This document shows positions 8,498-17,262 of a stretch of 64,000 bases of DNA, in pieces; the stretch's first letter is position 1; every line of letters starts with the position of its first letter. The position numbers were made by a program, and so were the translations under genes. The notes beneath the pieces were generated by a model. The model saw only the letters and a list, made by a program, of their open reading frames with translations, was not told where the DNA came from and made no database searches. This DNA comes from Glutamicibacter sp002979865 (GTDB lineage Bacteria > Actinomycetota > Actinomycetes > Actinomycetales > Micrococcaceae), in NCBI RefSeq assembly GCF_050030965.1, contig NZ_CP188297.1, positions 1,302,001 through 1,366,000 of the forward strand, given 5' to 3'.

Positions 8498-9784
8498 GTG
8501 GCGGACCCACAGCTGGCACTATGGTTCGATGGAGTGCACACGGCCACCATCACCGATCACGGCTTCGGCACCATTTCCCTGCAGTACACCCCCGAAGCTC
8601 AAAACAGCAGCGCACTGCTGTCCACCAAGCTGCCCATCCGGGAAGAACCCTACCCCTGGGTCGAATGCGTCCACTTCCTGGACGGCCTGCTGCCAGAAGA
8701 CGACATCCGCAAAATGCTCGCCGACAAGGCGAGAATCGCTCACGTGGACACCTTCATGATGCTCGGCGCCTACGGTAAGGACTGCGCCGGCGCCGTCCAA
8801 GTGCTCCCCCTGGGCGAAGAACCCAACAACGAACCGCACAATATCCGCTGGACCACCGCCGAGGAACTGGCCAAAGCCATCACCAACCTGCCCACAGCAC
8901 CCCTGGGCATCGGCATCGACAGCTCCATCCGGGTGAGCCTGGGAGGACTCCAAGGCAAGCTGCTCGTAGTCCGCGACGGACCCCGCATCGGCATGCCCCT
9001 GGACGGCAGCCCCACCACCCACATCCTCAAACCCGCGCGGCTGAACGAAGACGGCACCGAACAATGGCCGTCCATCGCCGAGCTGGAACTGTTCGGCCTG
9101 AGGCTGGTCGAAGCCTCCGTGCGCCTGAGCCGCTCCAAACGCCAAATCGCCGCCGCCGCCGAAGTCATCACCGTCCAAGGCCGCAAAGCAATCCTGGTTG
9201 AACGCTACGACCGCGACGCCCAATCCGAACCTGTGCGGCGCATCCACCAGGAGGACTTCTGCCAAGCGCTCGGCATGAAGCAGAAGTACCAGAAACCCGC
9301 AGAGAAATCCCCCACGCTGAAGCTAATCGCCCAGGTCCTCACCGACAACGCTTCAAATCCTCCGCGAGAGCGCGAACTCCTGCTCAAATACCTGACCGTG
9401 AACTTGGCCTTGGGGAACTGCGACATGCACGCCCGGAACATCGGGCTGACCATCGACCGCGGAACCGTGCGACTGGCGCCGGCCTACGATGTGGTCCCCA
9501 CCGCAGCATGGGAGCACGCCGACCGCGAGCTGTCCCTGCACGTAGGCGCCGGCGTGCACATCGACGAAGTCAACGGCAGGCACCTGATGGACGAAGTGTC
9601 CTCGTGGGGTATCCCAGCGAAAATTGCCGCCAGGCAGATCCGCGCCACTCTGGAAGCGATGCTGGATGCGCTCCCGGCGCTCATCGAGCAATCGCGCGCA
9701 GAAGGCTGGTTCACCCCCATGATCCTCGACGTTGCCGCTGACACCAGAAAACGGATCGACCGGCTCACCCCGCCAGGTACATAA
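8498..9784 (+). CDS. HipA-like serine/threonine kinase toxin
   Basis: The 428-residue protein carries the HipA landmarks in order: an N-terminal subdomain (LALWFDGVHTA), THILKP for ATP binding, ILVERYDR, the HQEDFCQALG segment, the catalytic loop GNCDMHARNIGL and the metal-binding LAPAYDV. The usual Lys after the catalytic Asp-x-His (DMHAKN) is Arg here, which occurs within the wider family. HipA toxins of Escherichia coli phosphorylate glutamyl-tRNA synthetase and stop translation; other HipA families use other targets, and this one is unknown. The start is GTG with AAGAGGAG upstream, overlapping the antitoxin end. Confidence 0.88.
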   Translation: MADPQLALWFDGVHTATITDHGFGTISLQYTPEAQNSSALLSTKLPIREEPYPWVECVHFLDGLLPEDDIRKMLADKARIAHVDTFMMLGAYGKDCAGAVQVLPLGEEPNNEPHNIRWTTAEELAKAITNLPTAPLGIGIDSSIRVSLGGLQGKLLVVRDGPRIGMPLDGSPTTHILKPARLNEDGTEQWPSIAELELFGLRLVEASVRLSRSKRQIAAAAEVITVQGRKAILVERYDRDAQSEPVRRIHQEDFCQALGMKQKYQKPAEKSPTLKLIAQVLTDNASNPPRERELLLKYLTVNLALGNCDMHARNIGLTIDRGTVRLAPAYDVVPTAAWEHADRELSLHVGAGVHIDEVNGRHLMDEVSSWGIPAKIAARQIRATLEAMLDALPALIEQSRAEGWFTPMILDVAADTRKRIDRLTPPGT

Positions 9785-10082
9785 CAAGACACGGGGTTGT
9801 CCGTAGCTCCTCACTCACTTCTCGCACGGCCGCATCGATAGGAGGTCCGTCCGGCTCCGGCTTGCCACCCGGAAACATGAAAGATGCCGTGCCTCATTTG
9901 CGGCCTGTCAGAACCTGCCCGGCCTCATGCACGGCAATGCCCGCTGACAAGTAATCTGTTCCGGCATTCGAGTTTCTTCGTGATCCATCCACGTGCTGGT
10001 TGTGCATGTCCGAAGAAACCGCCATGCCCGCCATCCAGTCCGAGAATTTCATCTTGGGGTGCCTGAACCGCACTACCAGCAT
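9765..10082 (-). pseudogene. NUDIX hydrolase remnant
   Basis: One reverse-strand frame encodes a NUDIX-like N-terminus ending AGIAVHEAGQVLTGRK, then an in-frame TGA, then GTASFMFPGGKPEPDGPP and DAAVREVSEELRT. The sequence on both sides of the stop matches a single NUDIX fold, where Arg is normal at the stop position, so CGA to TGA is the likely lesion. The NUDIX box is also damaged: the first Glu is Gly and the last Gly is Arg. The frame ends inside the 3-prime end of hipA, missing the C-terminal half of the domain. It is a decayed gene, probably truncated when the hipBA segment arrived. Confidence 0.75.
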
Positions 10083-10104
10083 GTCTTAGGTTCTAGTGCA
10101 CGAA

Positions 10105-10150
10105 AAGGAGCCGCCGCAGTTCATCAGCTGATGAACTGCGGCGGCTCCTT
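10105..10150 (-). terminator. Terminator of purA
   Basis: A perfect 46-base palindrome (23-bp arms) centred on CAGCTG lies 12 bases beyond the purA stop. On the reverse strand it runs into TTTTCG, as expected for intrinsic termination. Confidence 0.85.
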
Positions 10151-10161
10151 GGCTACAGGAA

Positions 10162-11451
10162 CTAGTCCTTGATCAAATCGTGGCGCACGATCGTCTGATC
10201 GCGGTCCGGGCCTACGCCGATGGCGGAGATGCGGGTTCCGGAGATCTTCTCCAGGGCCAGGATGTAGTTCCGGGCGTTCTCCGGAAGATCTTCCATGGTC
10301 TGTGCGCCCGAGATGTCCTCGGTCCAGCCCGGGAAGTACTCGAAGATCGGCTTCGCGTGGTGGAAGTCGGTCTGCGTCATCGGCATTTCGTCGTGGCGCA
10401 CGCCGTCAACGTCATAGGCCACGCACACCGGGATCTGCTCGATGTTGGTGAGCACGTCCAGCTTGGTCACGAAGTAGTCGGTGAAGCCGTTCACGCGCGA
10501 GGCGTGGCGAGCCAGCACGGCGTCGTACCAACCGCAACGACGCGGGCGTCCGGTGTTTACGCCGAATTCGCCACCGGTCTTCTGCAGGTAGAGGCCCATG
10601 TCGTCGAACAGCTCGGTAGGGAACGGACCAGCACCCACGCGGGTGGTGTAGGCCTTGATGATGCCGATGGAGCGGGTGATGCGGGTCGGGCCGATGCCCG
10701 AACCCACGGACGCGCCACCAGCAGTCGGGTTGGAGGACGTCACGAATGGGTAGGTACCGTGGTCCACGTCCAGGAAGGTGGCCTGGCCGCCTTCCATCAG
10801 CACGACCTTGTCCTCGTCCAGAGCCTTGTTCAGCTCGTAGGTGGAGTCGATGACCAGCGGGCGCAGGCGCTCGGCGTAGGAGAGGAAGTACGAGACGATT
10901 TCCTCGACCTCGACGCTGCGGCGGTTGTAGATCTTGACCAGCAGCTCGTTCTTCTGGCGCAGTGCGCCTTCGACCTTCTGGCGCAGGATGGACTCGTCGA
11001 AGACGTCCTGCACGCGGATGCCCAGGCGTCCGACCTTGTCCATGTAGGCGGGGCCGATGCCGCGGCCGGTGGTGCCGATGGCCCGCTTGCCCAGGAAGCG
11101 TTCGGTGACCTTGTCCATGGTCTGGTGGTACGGGGCCACCAGGTGGGCGTTGGCCGAAACGCGCAGCTTCGAGGTGTCGGCGCCGCGCGATTCCAGGCCG
11201 TCGATTTCTTCGAAGAGGGCTTCAAGATTCACCACGCAGCCATTGCCGATAATCGGAGTGGCGTTCGGGGAAAGGATGCCGGCAGGAAGGAGCTTGAGCT
11301 CGTACTTCTCGCCGCCTACGACCACGGTGTGCCCGGCGTTGTTGCCGCCGTTTGGCTTCACTACATAGTCGACCTTGCCACCGAGCAGGTCGGTAGCCTT
11401 TCCTTTGCCTTCATCGCCCCATTGGGCTCCGACGATCACGATTGCTGGCAT
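10162..11451 (-). CDS. purA: Adenylosuccinate synthetase
   Basis: The 429-residue protein joins IMP and aspartate with GTP to form adenylosuccinate, the first committed step from IMP to AMP. The N-terminal GTP loop GAQWGDEGKGKATDLL, the following NGGNNAGHTVVV, the GTTGRGIGPAYMDKV segment and the C-terminal TRISAIGVGPDRDQ all match the family, and the length is normal. It is a single-gene unit with a strong terminator. The ATG follows a GGGAGGATCC-type ribosome site. Nothing unusual is seen. Confidence 0.97.
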   Translation of the reverse strand: MPAIVIVGAQWGDEGKGKATDLLGGKVDYVVKPNGGNNAGHTVVVGGEKYELKLLPAGILSPNATPIIGNGCVVNLEALFEEIDGLESRGADTSKLRVSANAHLVAPYHQTMDKVTERFLGKRAIGTTGRGIGPAYMDKVGRLGIRVQDVFDESILRQKVEGALRQKNELLVKIYNRRSVEVEEIVSYFLSYAERLRPLVIDSTYELNKALDEDKVVLMEGGQATFLDVDHGTYPFVTSSNPTAGGASVGSGIGPTRITRSIGIIKAYTTRVGAGPFPTELFDDMGLYLQKTGGEFGVNTGRPRRCGWYDAVLARHASRVNGFTDYFVTKLDVLTNIEQIPVCVAYDVDGVRHDEMPMTQTDFHHAKPIFEYFPGWTEDISGAQTMEDLPENARNYILALEKISGTRISAIGVGPDRDQTIVRHDLIKD

Positions 11452-11606
11452 GGGATCCTCCCCCTTGCTTAAAGCAGCGGTTGCGGCGTGCTTAGCGCCG
11501 TCCCGGCACGGTGCCGGACAAAAAATATGCCCCTGTCCTGCTCACTGAAACCTGAAGGTCCGTTGCAAGAGTTAGGGGCTCTTACGACCAAAGTTTACCG
11601 AAACGA

Positions 11607-12260
11607 TTAGCGAATCTCGAGTTGCACGTCACGATGTCGCCCACGCAGGCCATAAGCGACAACCAGAAAAGCTATTCCCGCGAAGAGCACGGCAATGGAA
11701 ACAACGTACAGGGCAATGACGGGGTATCCCTGATCCGGGTCGAGGAACGGGTAAGGAACCCATCCATCGGACGCTCCGCGAATCAGCACTACCCCGGTCC
11801 AGAGCAACGGGTAAATCAGCAATAGCGGCACTGCCCGGTAGGACAGGGAAGTACGGTCCCTGGCCAAGAGCCAATCGGCCAGAACCAGCAGGGGACCGAG
11901 AATATGCATTACCCAATTCGCCCAAGGAAGCGGAACCCCGCCTGCGGCCCCTAAGGGTGCCAGCAGCGTGAGGTAGATCAGCCCGACCACGACCATGCAC
12001 ACGCTCGCCATGGCACGCAGGCCCACAACCCAGCGGGGCATCGAAGCACCCTTGGCTAGGCCCATCAGTCCTGCGATAAGCCCGACCAGAACCACCACCA
12101 GATTCGACTGGATGGTGAAGTAGCCAAAGAAATTCAGTGGCTGCACCGGGCCCCGTGAGGCAGTGTCGGCGTAGGTCGCCACGATAGCGCCCAGGGTGGC
12201 CAGCGCCCACAGTATCCGAGCCAGGTTGAGGAAGCGCAAGGCGGTTTGACGGGTCTTCAC
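11607..12260 (-). CDS. Pr6Pr family membrane protein
   Basis: The 217-residue protein has six hydrophobic segments. Landmarks are NFFGYFTIQSNLVVVLVGL near residue 45, the third-helix MHILGPLLVLADWLL, and YPLLWTGVVLIRGASDGWVPYPFLDPDQ near residue 155. These match the Pr6Pr (FAR-17a/AIG1-like) family of bacterial six-helix proteins, whose biochemical role is not settled. It is a single gene transcribed away from the MerR regulator. Confidence 0.8.
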   Translation of the reverse strand: MKTRQTALRFLNLARILWALATLGAIVATYADTASRGPVQPLNFFGYFTIQSNLVVVLVGLIAGLMGLAKGASMPRWVVGLRAMASVCMVVVGLIYLTLLAPLGAAGGVPLPWANWVMHILGPLLVLADWLLARDRTSLSYRAVPLLLIYPLLWTGVVLIRGASDGWVPYPFLDPDQGYPVIALYVVSIAVLFAGIAFLVVAYGLRGRHRDVQLEIR

Positions 12261-12436
12261 CCTGGAAGACTATAGCCAGCTGCTGCCTCATCCAAGGATT
12301 CATGCGTAGCTGCTCGGAGATTCCGGAACTTTGCCGGCCGTCAAAACCGCCCGGGAGAACTCTCGCGATGCAACAATTATTCCAAAACCAGCCAAGGGCT
12401 TGCCCCTGACACAGTGTGAGGGCGGAGAACTGAAGC

Positions 12437-13246
12437 ATGCTATCCATCGGGGCGTTTGCGCAGATCGGCCAGGTTACCCACCGCATGCTGCGGCACTGGG
12501 ATACCGCCGGGGTGCTCAAGCCCGCCCACGTAGACCCGTGCAGCGGCTACCGTTCCTACGACCCTTCCCAGCTCCAGCGCTTGCATCAGATCGTGGCCTT
12601 GCGCGAGCTGGGTTTCGGCCTGGAAGAGGTTTCCCTGATCCTGGATCAGGGAGCCACCGCGGAAAAGATTGCTGAGCACTTGCAGAATCGTGCCGCGCAG
12701 GTCGAGGCCGAACACCGGCTGGCCACGCAGCGGCTGCAGGATGTGCAACGGCGCCTGCGCTTGATCTCAAAGGAGAATCTCATGTCACGCATTGAAATCA
12801 TCCACAAGCCACTGCCCGCAGTGCGCTTGGCCGCAGGCCGCTTCACGGTGTCCGAGCAACCTGAAATCGCTGGTCGCATCGGCCCGCTCTTCGACAGAAT
12901 CGCGCAGTCCATTCAGGGCCAAAGCCTTGCCACGCCCATTGCGCAATACAACGGAACTGAGGATGGAGTAGAGGTCATTGCCGGATACGCCACTAACGCT
13001 CCCAACCTCGCCGATGTCGAAATCATCGAGCTCCCCGCGGTGCCCGAAGCCATCTGCGGAGTGCACCTCGGCTCCATGGACACCATCCATGAAAGCTGGC
13101 AGGCCGTGCACGAAGAAGTCCTAGCCCGCGGTTTGGTTCCGACCGGTCCGTGCCGCGAAGTCTACGTGCGTGCCATCTCCGAAGACCAAGGTGATTGGGT
13201 GGCCGAACTGCAGCAGCCGGTAGGCGTTTCTCAACCCACCAGCTGA
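12437..13246 (+). CDS. MerR-family regulator with GyrI-like effector domain
   Basis: The 269-residue protein has an N-terminal MerR winged helix (IGQVTHRMLRHWDTAGVLKP, then GYRSYDPSQLQRLHQIVALR), a coiled coil at about 75-110, and a C-terminal GyrI/BmrR-type ligand domain (residues about 115-265). This is the BmrR layout: activators that bind cationic or amphipathic drugs and twist the promoter. No efflux gene is adjacent, so its target is unclear. Its last 16 bases overlap the convergent ROK repressor gene. Confidence 0.85.
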   Translation: MLSIGAFAQIGQVTHRMLRHWDTAGVLKPAHVDPCSGYRSYDPSQLQRLHQIVALRELGFGLEEVSLILDQGATAEKIAEHLQNRAAQVEAEHRLATQRLQDVQRRLRLISKENLMSRIEIIHKPLPAVRLAAGRFTVSEQPEIAGRIGPLFDRIAQSIQGQSLATPIAQYNGTEDGVEVIAGYATNAPNLADVEIIELPAVPEAICGVHLGSMDTIHESWQAVHEEVLARGLVPTGPCREVYVRAISEDQGDWVAELQQPVGVSQPTS

Positions 13247-14466
13247 TGCGGGGCCTCCAACAGGTCCCCCGCCACGCTGCGCGCGGCACCGACCAGCGCA
13301 CCTGTTTGACCCAGCGGCGAGCACAGCAGTCGAGCCTGGCCGGCGATGCTCGGCGCGTGCATCTGGAGGCTGGCTTCCATGGCAGGACGTAGCCACTGTT
13401 CCAGGGCGGCAAAGTGCCCGCCAAAGACTACCGTGGAAACGTCATACAGGCGCATGGCCGAGGCCACCGCAATTCCCAAGGATTTTCCGGCCTCGGCTAC
13501 CGCGCTCAGCGCGGGTTCGGTTCCGGTTTCCAGCGCTTGGAATAGCTGGTGGATCCGCCGTTGGCGCGAGGCGCTATCGACCATCGCCCCTAGATCAGCG
13601 GCAGCCAGGATCGCTTCCTGCCCGGCAATGGTTTCCAAGCATCCACGACCGCCGCAGCTGCAGGCCCTGCCCTCGGGGGCAATCACCACATGCCCGAGTT
13701 CACCGGCGTGTCCCTGGGGACCGGCAAAAAGTTCAGCGTCGATTATCAATCCGCCACCGATGCCCACTTCCCCGGAGACAAACAGGAAGTCGCGTTCTTG
13801 GACGTCCATCAACTGCTGCTGGGCCAGCGCTGAGGCGTTGGCTTCGTTAAAGAGCCTGAAGCGGGTTTTGGCGTCGGGCAGCAATGCTGCGACATCCAGG
13901 TCTTGCCGCTCCCAGCCGAGGTTAGGGGCCTGCAGGACGGTGTACCGCTCCTCGTTGACCAAACCAGGAACAGCCAACCCGCCGCCGAGAATCATTAGCC
14001 CTTGGGCCCGGGCGGCAGCTTGGAGCCTTTGACTCAGCTCTCCCAGCGCAGCGAGCACTTCGCTGGCTGTTGAGCTGTGGTTGGCACTGGGCAGGATTTC
14101 GTGTGCCAGCAGTTTGCCGCTGAGGTCCACCAGCCCGGCGGCTATGTAGTCAACGTTGATTTCCATGCCCATGACACAGCGTGCGGGGTTCAGGATGAGC
14201 CCCACCGAGGGCCGCCCGCGTTCCCCGTCGCGGTGCACGCCAATTTCGATAACTAGTCCGGCCGCCAGCAAATCGGCGACCAGGCTGGAGACCGAGGCCT
14301 TGGTGAGCTGGCTGAGTTGGGCGATATCGGCGCGTGATAACCGCTGGTCTTCCCCTGCGCCTGCGATCACCGATAGGACCCTGGCCAGGTTGGCTTTGCG
14401 CACGTCTCCGACGTTACCCGGGGCCGAAGAGCTTGCGGCACGGGCGCTAGACGCTGGTTGGCGCAT
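13231..14466 (-). CDS. ROK-family xylose repressor (XylR-like)
   Basis: The protein is 411 residues from the ATG at 14466, which has AGGAG six bases upstream; an in-frame ATG at 14538 lacks a ribosome site. The N-terminus holds a MarR-like winged helix (LSRADIAQLSQLTKASVSSL). A ROK sugar-kinase-type domain follows, with the cysteine zinc motif CSCGGRGCLETIAG and GELGHVVIAPEGRAC. It is divergent from xylA across a short region with an inverted repeat, so xylose-responsive repression of xylAB is the likely role. Confidence 0.85.
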   Translation of the reverse strand: MRQPASSARAASSSAPGNVGDVRKANLARVLSVIAGAGEDQRLSRADIAQLSQLTKASVSSLVADLLAAGLVIEIGVHRDGERGRPSVGLILNPARCVMGMEINVDYIAAGLVDLSGKLLAHEILPSANHSSTASEVLAALGELSQRLQAAARAQGLMILGGGLAVPGLVNEERYTVLQAPNLGWERQDLDVAALLPDAKTRFRLFNEANASALAQQQLMDVQERDFLFVSGEVGIGGGLIIDAELFAGPQGHAGELGHVVIAPEGRACSCGGRGCLETIAGQEAILAAADLGAMVDSASRQRRIHQLFQALETGTEPALSAVAEAGKSLGIAVASAMRLYDVSTVVFGGHFAALEQWLRPAMEASLQMHAPSIAGQARLLCSPLGQTGALVGAARSVAGDLLEAPHQLVG

Positions 14467-14539
14467 GCCTTCTCCTTGAGAATTTATTGGGACGAATCGT
14501 TCACTGCTCGCTATTGACTCTAGCGCATCACCACCCATA

Positions 14540-14558
14540 TAGTTCAGGACATAAACTA
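14540..14558 (+). promoter_or_regulatory. Candidate XylR/ROK operator
   Basis: A 19-base imperfect palindrome with arms TAGTT and AACTA (seven of nine pairs symmetrical around 14549) lies between the divergent ROK repressor and xylA. The arms resemble the TTAGTTT-AAACTAA layout of known xyl operators. Confidence 0.6.
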
Positions 14559-14596
14559 AATGGCATCAGCCAACCCCCGACCCAAGGATGCATCCC

Positions 14597-15784
14597 ATGA
14601 CTCTTCAGCCAACCGCCGCCGACCGCTTCACTTTTGGACTGTGGACCGTGGGATGGACCGGTGCCGATCCCTTCGGTGTCGCCACCCGCAAGAACCTGGA
14701 TCCGGTGGAAGCTGTCCACAAGCTGGCCGAGCTCGGCGCCTACGGCATCACCTTCCACGACAACGACCTGATTCCTTTTGACGCCACCGCTTCCCAGCGC
14801 GAGCAGATCCTTTCGGACTTCCGTGCAGCACTCAAGGAAACCGGCCTGAAGGTCCCGATGGTGACCACCAACCTGTTCAGCCACCCGGTATTCAAGGATG
14901 GCGGCTTCACCTCCAACGACCGCTCGATCCGCCGCTTCGCGCTGGCCAAGGTCCTGCACAACATCGACCTGGCAGCCGAAATGGGCGCCGAAACCTTCGT
15001 CATGTGGGGCGGCCGCGAAGGCGCCGAGTACGACGGCTCGAAGGACCTGGCCGCGGCACTTGACCGCATGGGCGAAGGCGTGGACACCGCAGCCGGCTAC
15101 ATCAAGGAAAAAGGCTACAACCTGCGCATCGCGCTGGAGCCGAAGCCGAATGAGCCACGCGGCGACATCTTCCTGCCAACCGTAGGCCACGGCCTGGCCT
15201 TCATCGAGAAGCTGGAACACGGGGACATTGTCGGATTGAACCCGGAGACCGGCCACGAGCAGATGGCTGGCCTGAACTTCACCCACGGCATCGCCCAGGC
15301 GCTGTGGGCAGGCAAGCTGTTCCACATCGACCTCAACGGCCAGCGCGGCATCAAGTACGACCAGGACCTGGTCTTCGGCCACGGCGATCTGACCAGCGCC
15401 TTCTTCACCGTCGACCTGCTGGAGAACGGCTTCCCGACCGGCGGACCCAAGTACGATGGCCCCCGCCACTTCGACTACAAGCCATCGCGCACCGACGGCT
15501 ACGACGGCGTGTGGGACTCGGCCAAGGCAAACATGTCCATGTACCTGATGCTCAAGGAACGCGCACAGGCATTCCGCGCAGACCCCGAGGTCCAGGAGGC
15601 GATGAAGCTCTCGGGCGTGTTCGAGCTGGGCGAGAGCACCCTGGACGCCGGCGAAACCGCGCAGCAGCTGATGGACGATGCGGCAAGCTTCGCCGACTTC
15701 GACGCCAACGCCGCAGCGCAGCGCAACTTCGCGTTCATCCGCCTGAACCAGCTGGCCATCGAGCACCTGCTCAACGCCCGCTAG
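14597..15784 (+). CDS. xylA: Xylose isomerase
   Basis: The 395-residue TIM-barrel enzyme converts D-xylose to D-xylulose. Active-site signatures are visible: ITFHDNDLIPF (catalytic His and Asp), VMWGGREGAEYDGSKD and the metal-binding ALEPKPNEPRGDIFLPTVGH. Length and motifs are those of actinobacterial xylose isomerases. The ATG at 14597 is preferred over the in-frame ATG at 14588 because AAGGA (14584-14588) is correctly spaced for the former and overlaps the latter. It leads an operon with xylB and an alditol oxidase. Confidence 0.96.
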   Translation: MTLQPTAADRFTFGLWTVGWTGADPFGVATRKNLDPVEAVHKLAELGAYGITFHDNDLIPFDATASQREQILSDFRAALKETGLKVPMVTTNLFSHPVFKDGGFTSNDRSIRRFALAKVLHNIDLAAEMGAETFVMWGGREGAEYDGSKDLAAALDRMGEGVDTAAGYIKEKGYNLRIALEPKPNEPRGDIFLPTVGHGLAFIEKLEHGDIVGLNPETGHEQMAGLNFTHGIAQALWAGKLFHIDLNGQRGIKYDQDLVFGHGDLTSAFFTVDLLENGFPTGGPKYDGPRHFDYKPSRTDGYDGVWDSAKANMSMYLMLKERAQAFRADPEVQEAMKLSGVFELGESTLDAGETAQQLMDDAASFADFDANAAAQRNFAFIRLNQLAIEHLLNAR

Positions 15785-15825
15785 ACCGCTCACCCCCGCC
15801 CACCGCAGAAAGCAGCCGAAGAACA

Positions 15826-17253
15826 ATGACGCTCGTTGCCGGCATAGATTCATCCACCCAGTCATGCAAGGTGGTCATCCGCGACGCCGCAACAGGCGCC
15901 CTGGTCCGCTCCGGCCGTGCCTCGCACCCCGATGGCACCGAAGTGGATCCGGAATCCTGGTTCAGCGCATTGCAGGAAGCGATCGCCCAGGCCGGGGGCC
16001 TGGACGACGTGGACGCCATCTCGGTGGGCGGGCAGCAGCATGGCATGGTGGTGCTCGACGCCAGCGGTGCGGTGATCCGCCCGGCACTGCTGTGGAACGA
16101 CACCCGCAGCGCGCAGGCGGCCAGCCAGATCATCACCGAGGCAGGCCAGGGCGATGCCGCGGCGGGCGCCCAGTACTGGGCACAGCGCACCGGCACCGTC
16201 CCGGTCTCCTCGATCACGCTGACCAAGCTGCGCTGGCTGAGGGACAATGAGCCCCAGAACGCGGCCAAGGTCGCTGCCGTCTGCCTGCCGCACGACTGGC
16301 TGTCCTGGCGCCTGGCCGGCTACGGCCCGGGCTCCGGGGCAGCAGGGCTGGCCGCCCTGCGCACCGATCGTTCGGATGCCTCGGGCACCGGCTACTACCG
16401 TGCCGCCGAAAACGCCTATGACTACGAGGCGCTGGAGCAGCATCTGGGCCACGCCCCGATTCTGCCTACGGTCGCTGGCCCGCTGGAATCCATTGGCCGC
16501 ACCACTTCCGGAGCACTGATCGGTGCCGGCGCGGGCGATAACGCCGCGGCCGGCTTGGGCGTAGGCGCCACGGTGGGCGACGTCGTCATGTCCCTGGGCA
16601 CCTCCGGCACCGTCTTCGCGGTTGCCGATTCCCCATCGGCAGATGCCTCCGGCCTGGTGGCAGGCTTCGCCGACGCCACCGGCAACTACCTGCCATTGGT
16701 ATGCACCCTGAATGCCACCCGCATCTTCGATGCCACCGCCACCCTGCTGCAGGTCAGCCTCGAAGAATTCAATGACCTGGCACTATCCGCCGTCCCGGGT
16801 AGCGACGGGCTGGCCTTGCTGCCCTACTTCGACGGCGAGCGCACCCCGAACCTGCCAGAGGCCACCGGCTCGCTGCATGGCATCACCCGAGCCAACTACA
16901 CCGCCGCGAATCTGGCCCGCAGCGCCGTGGAAGCGGTGGTTTGCTCGCTAGCCGACGGCCTGCGCGCACTGGAAGCCCAAGGGGTTGAAGCGCAGCGCAT
17001 CATCCTTGTCGGCGGTGGAGCGCAGTCCCGCGCGGTCCAGCAGATCGCCGCCCAGATCCTGGGATTGCCAATTTTGATCCCGGCCCCGGGCGAATACGTC
17101 GCCGATGGCGCAGCCCGCCAGGCGGCCGGCGTACTGGCCGGGGAATTCCCCAATTGGGCCCAGGGCACTGCCCAAGTCCCAGCGATGGAACTGGCCCCGC
17201 AGATACTGGAACGCTATCGCGCACTGGTTTCCAGCCAGTGGCTCGACAAGTAA
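15826..17253 (+). CDS. xylB: Xylulokinase
   Basis: The 475-residue FGGY-family kinase phosphorylates D-xylulose with ATP, giving xylulose 5-phosphate for the pentose phosphate pathway. The N-terminal LVAGIDSSTQSCKVVI, the substrate loop SVGGQQHGMVVLD, the DYW-equivalent PHDWLSWRLAG and the C-terminal ATP motif ILVGGGAQSRAVQQIAAQIL are all present. The start at 15826 follows the xylA stop by 41 bases; the reading frame is open further upstream but only inside xylA. It is the second gene of the xylose operon. Confidence 0.96.
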   Translation: MTLVAGIDSSTQSCKVVIRDAATGALVRSGRASHPDGTEVDPESWFSALQEAIAQAGGLDDVDAISVGGQQHGMVVLDASGAVIRPALLWNDTRSAQAASQIITEAGQGDAAAGAQYWAQRTGTVPVSSITLTKLRWLRDNEPQNAAKVAAVCLPHDWLSWRLAGYGPGSGAAGLAALRTDRSDASGTGYYRAAENAYDYEALEQHLGHAPILPTVAGPLESIGRTTSGALIGAGAGDNAAAGLGVGATVGDVVMSLGTSGTVFAVADSPSADASGLVAGFADATGNYLPLVCTLNATRIFDATATLLQVSLEEFNDLALSAVPGSDGLALLPYFDGERTPNLPEATGSLHGITRANYTAANLARSAVEAVVCSLADGLRALEAQGVEAQRIILVGGGAQSRAVQQIAAQILGLPILIPAPGEYVADGAARQAAGVLAGEFPNWAQGTAQVPAMELAPQILERYRALVSSQWLDK

Positions 17254-17262
17254 GGATTAGCC

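Noticed and set aside
11452..11606. Purine riboswitch upstream of purA
   Set aside because: No purine aptamer core or conserved loops seen; only a short CCGGCACGGTGCCGG palindrome.
14528..15865. Reverse-strand frame of 445 codons opposite xylA
   Set aside because: It reads as Val/Gly/Ala/Gln-rich non-protein sequence and xylA on the other strand is certain.
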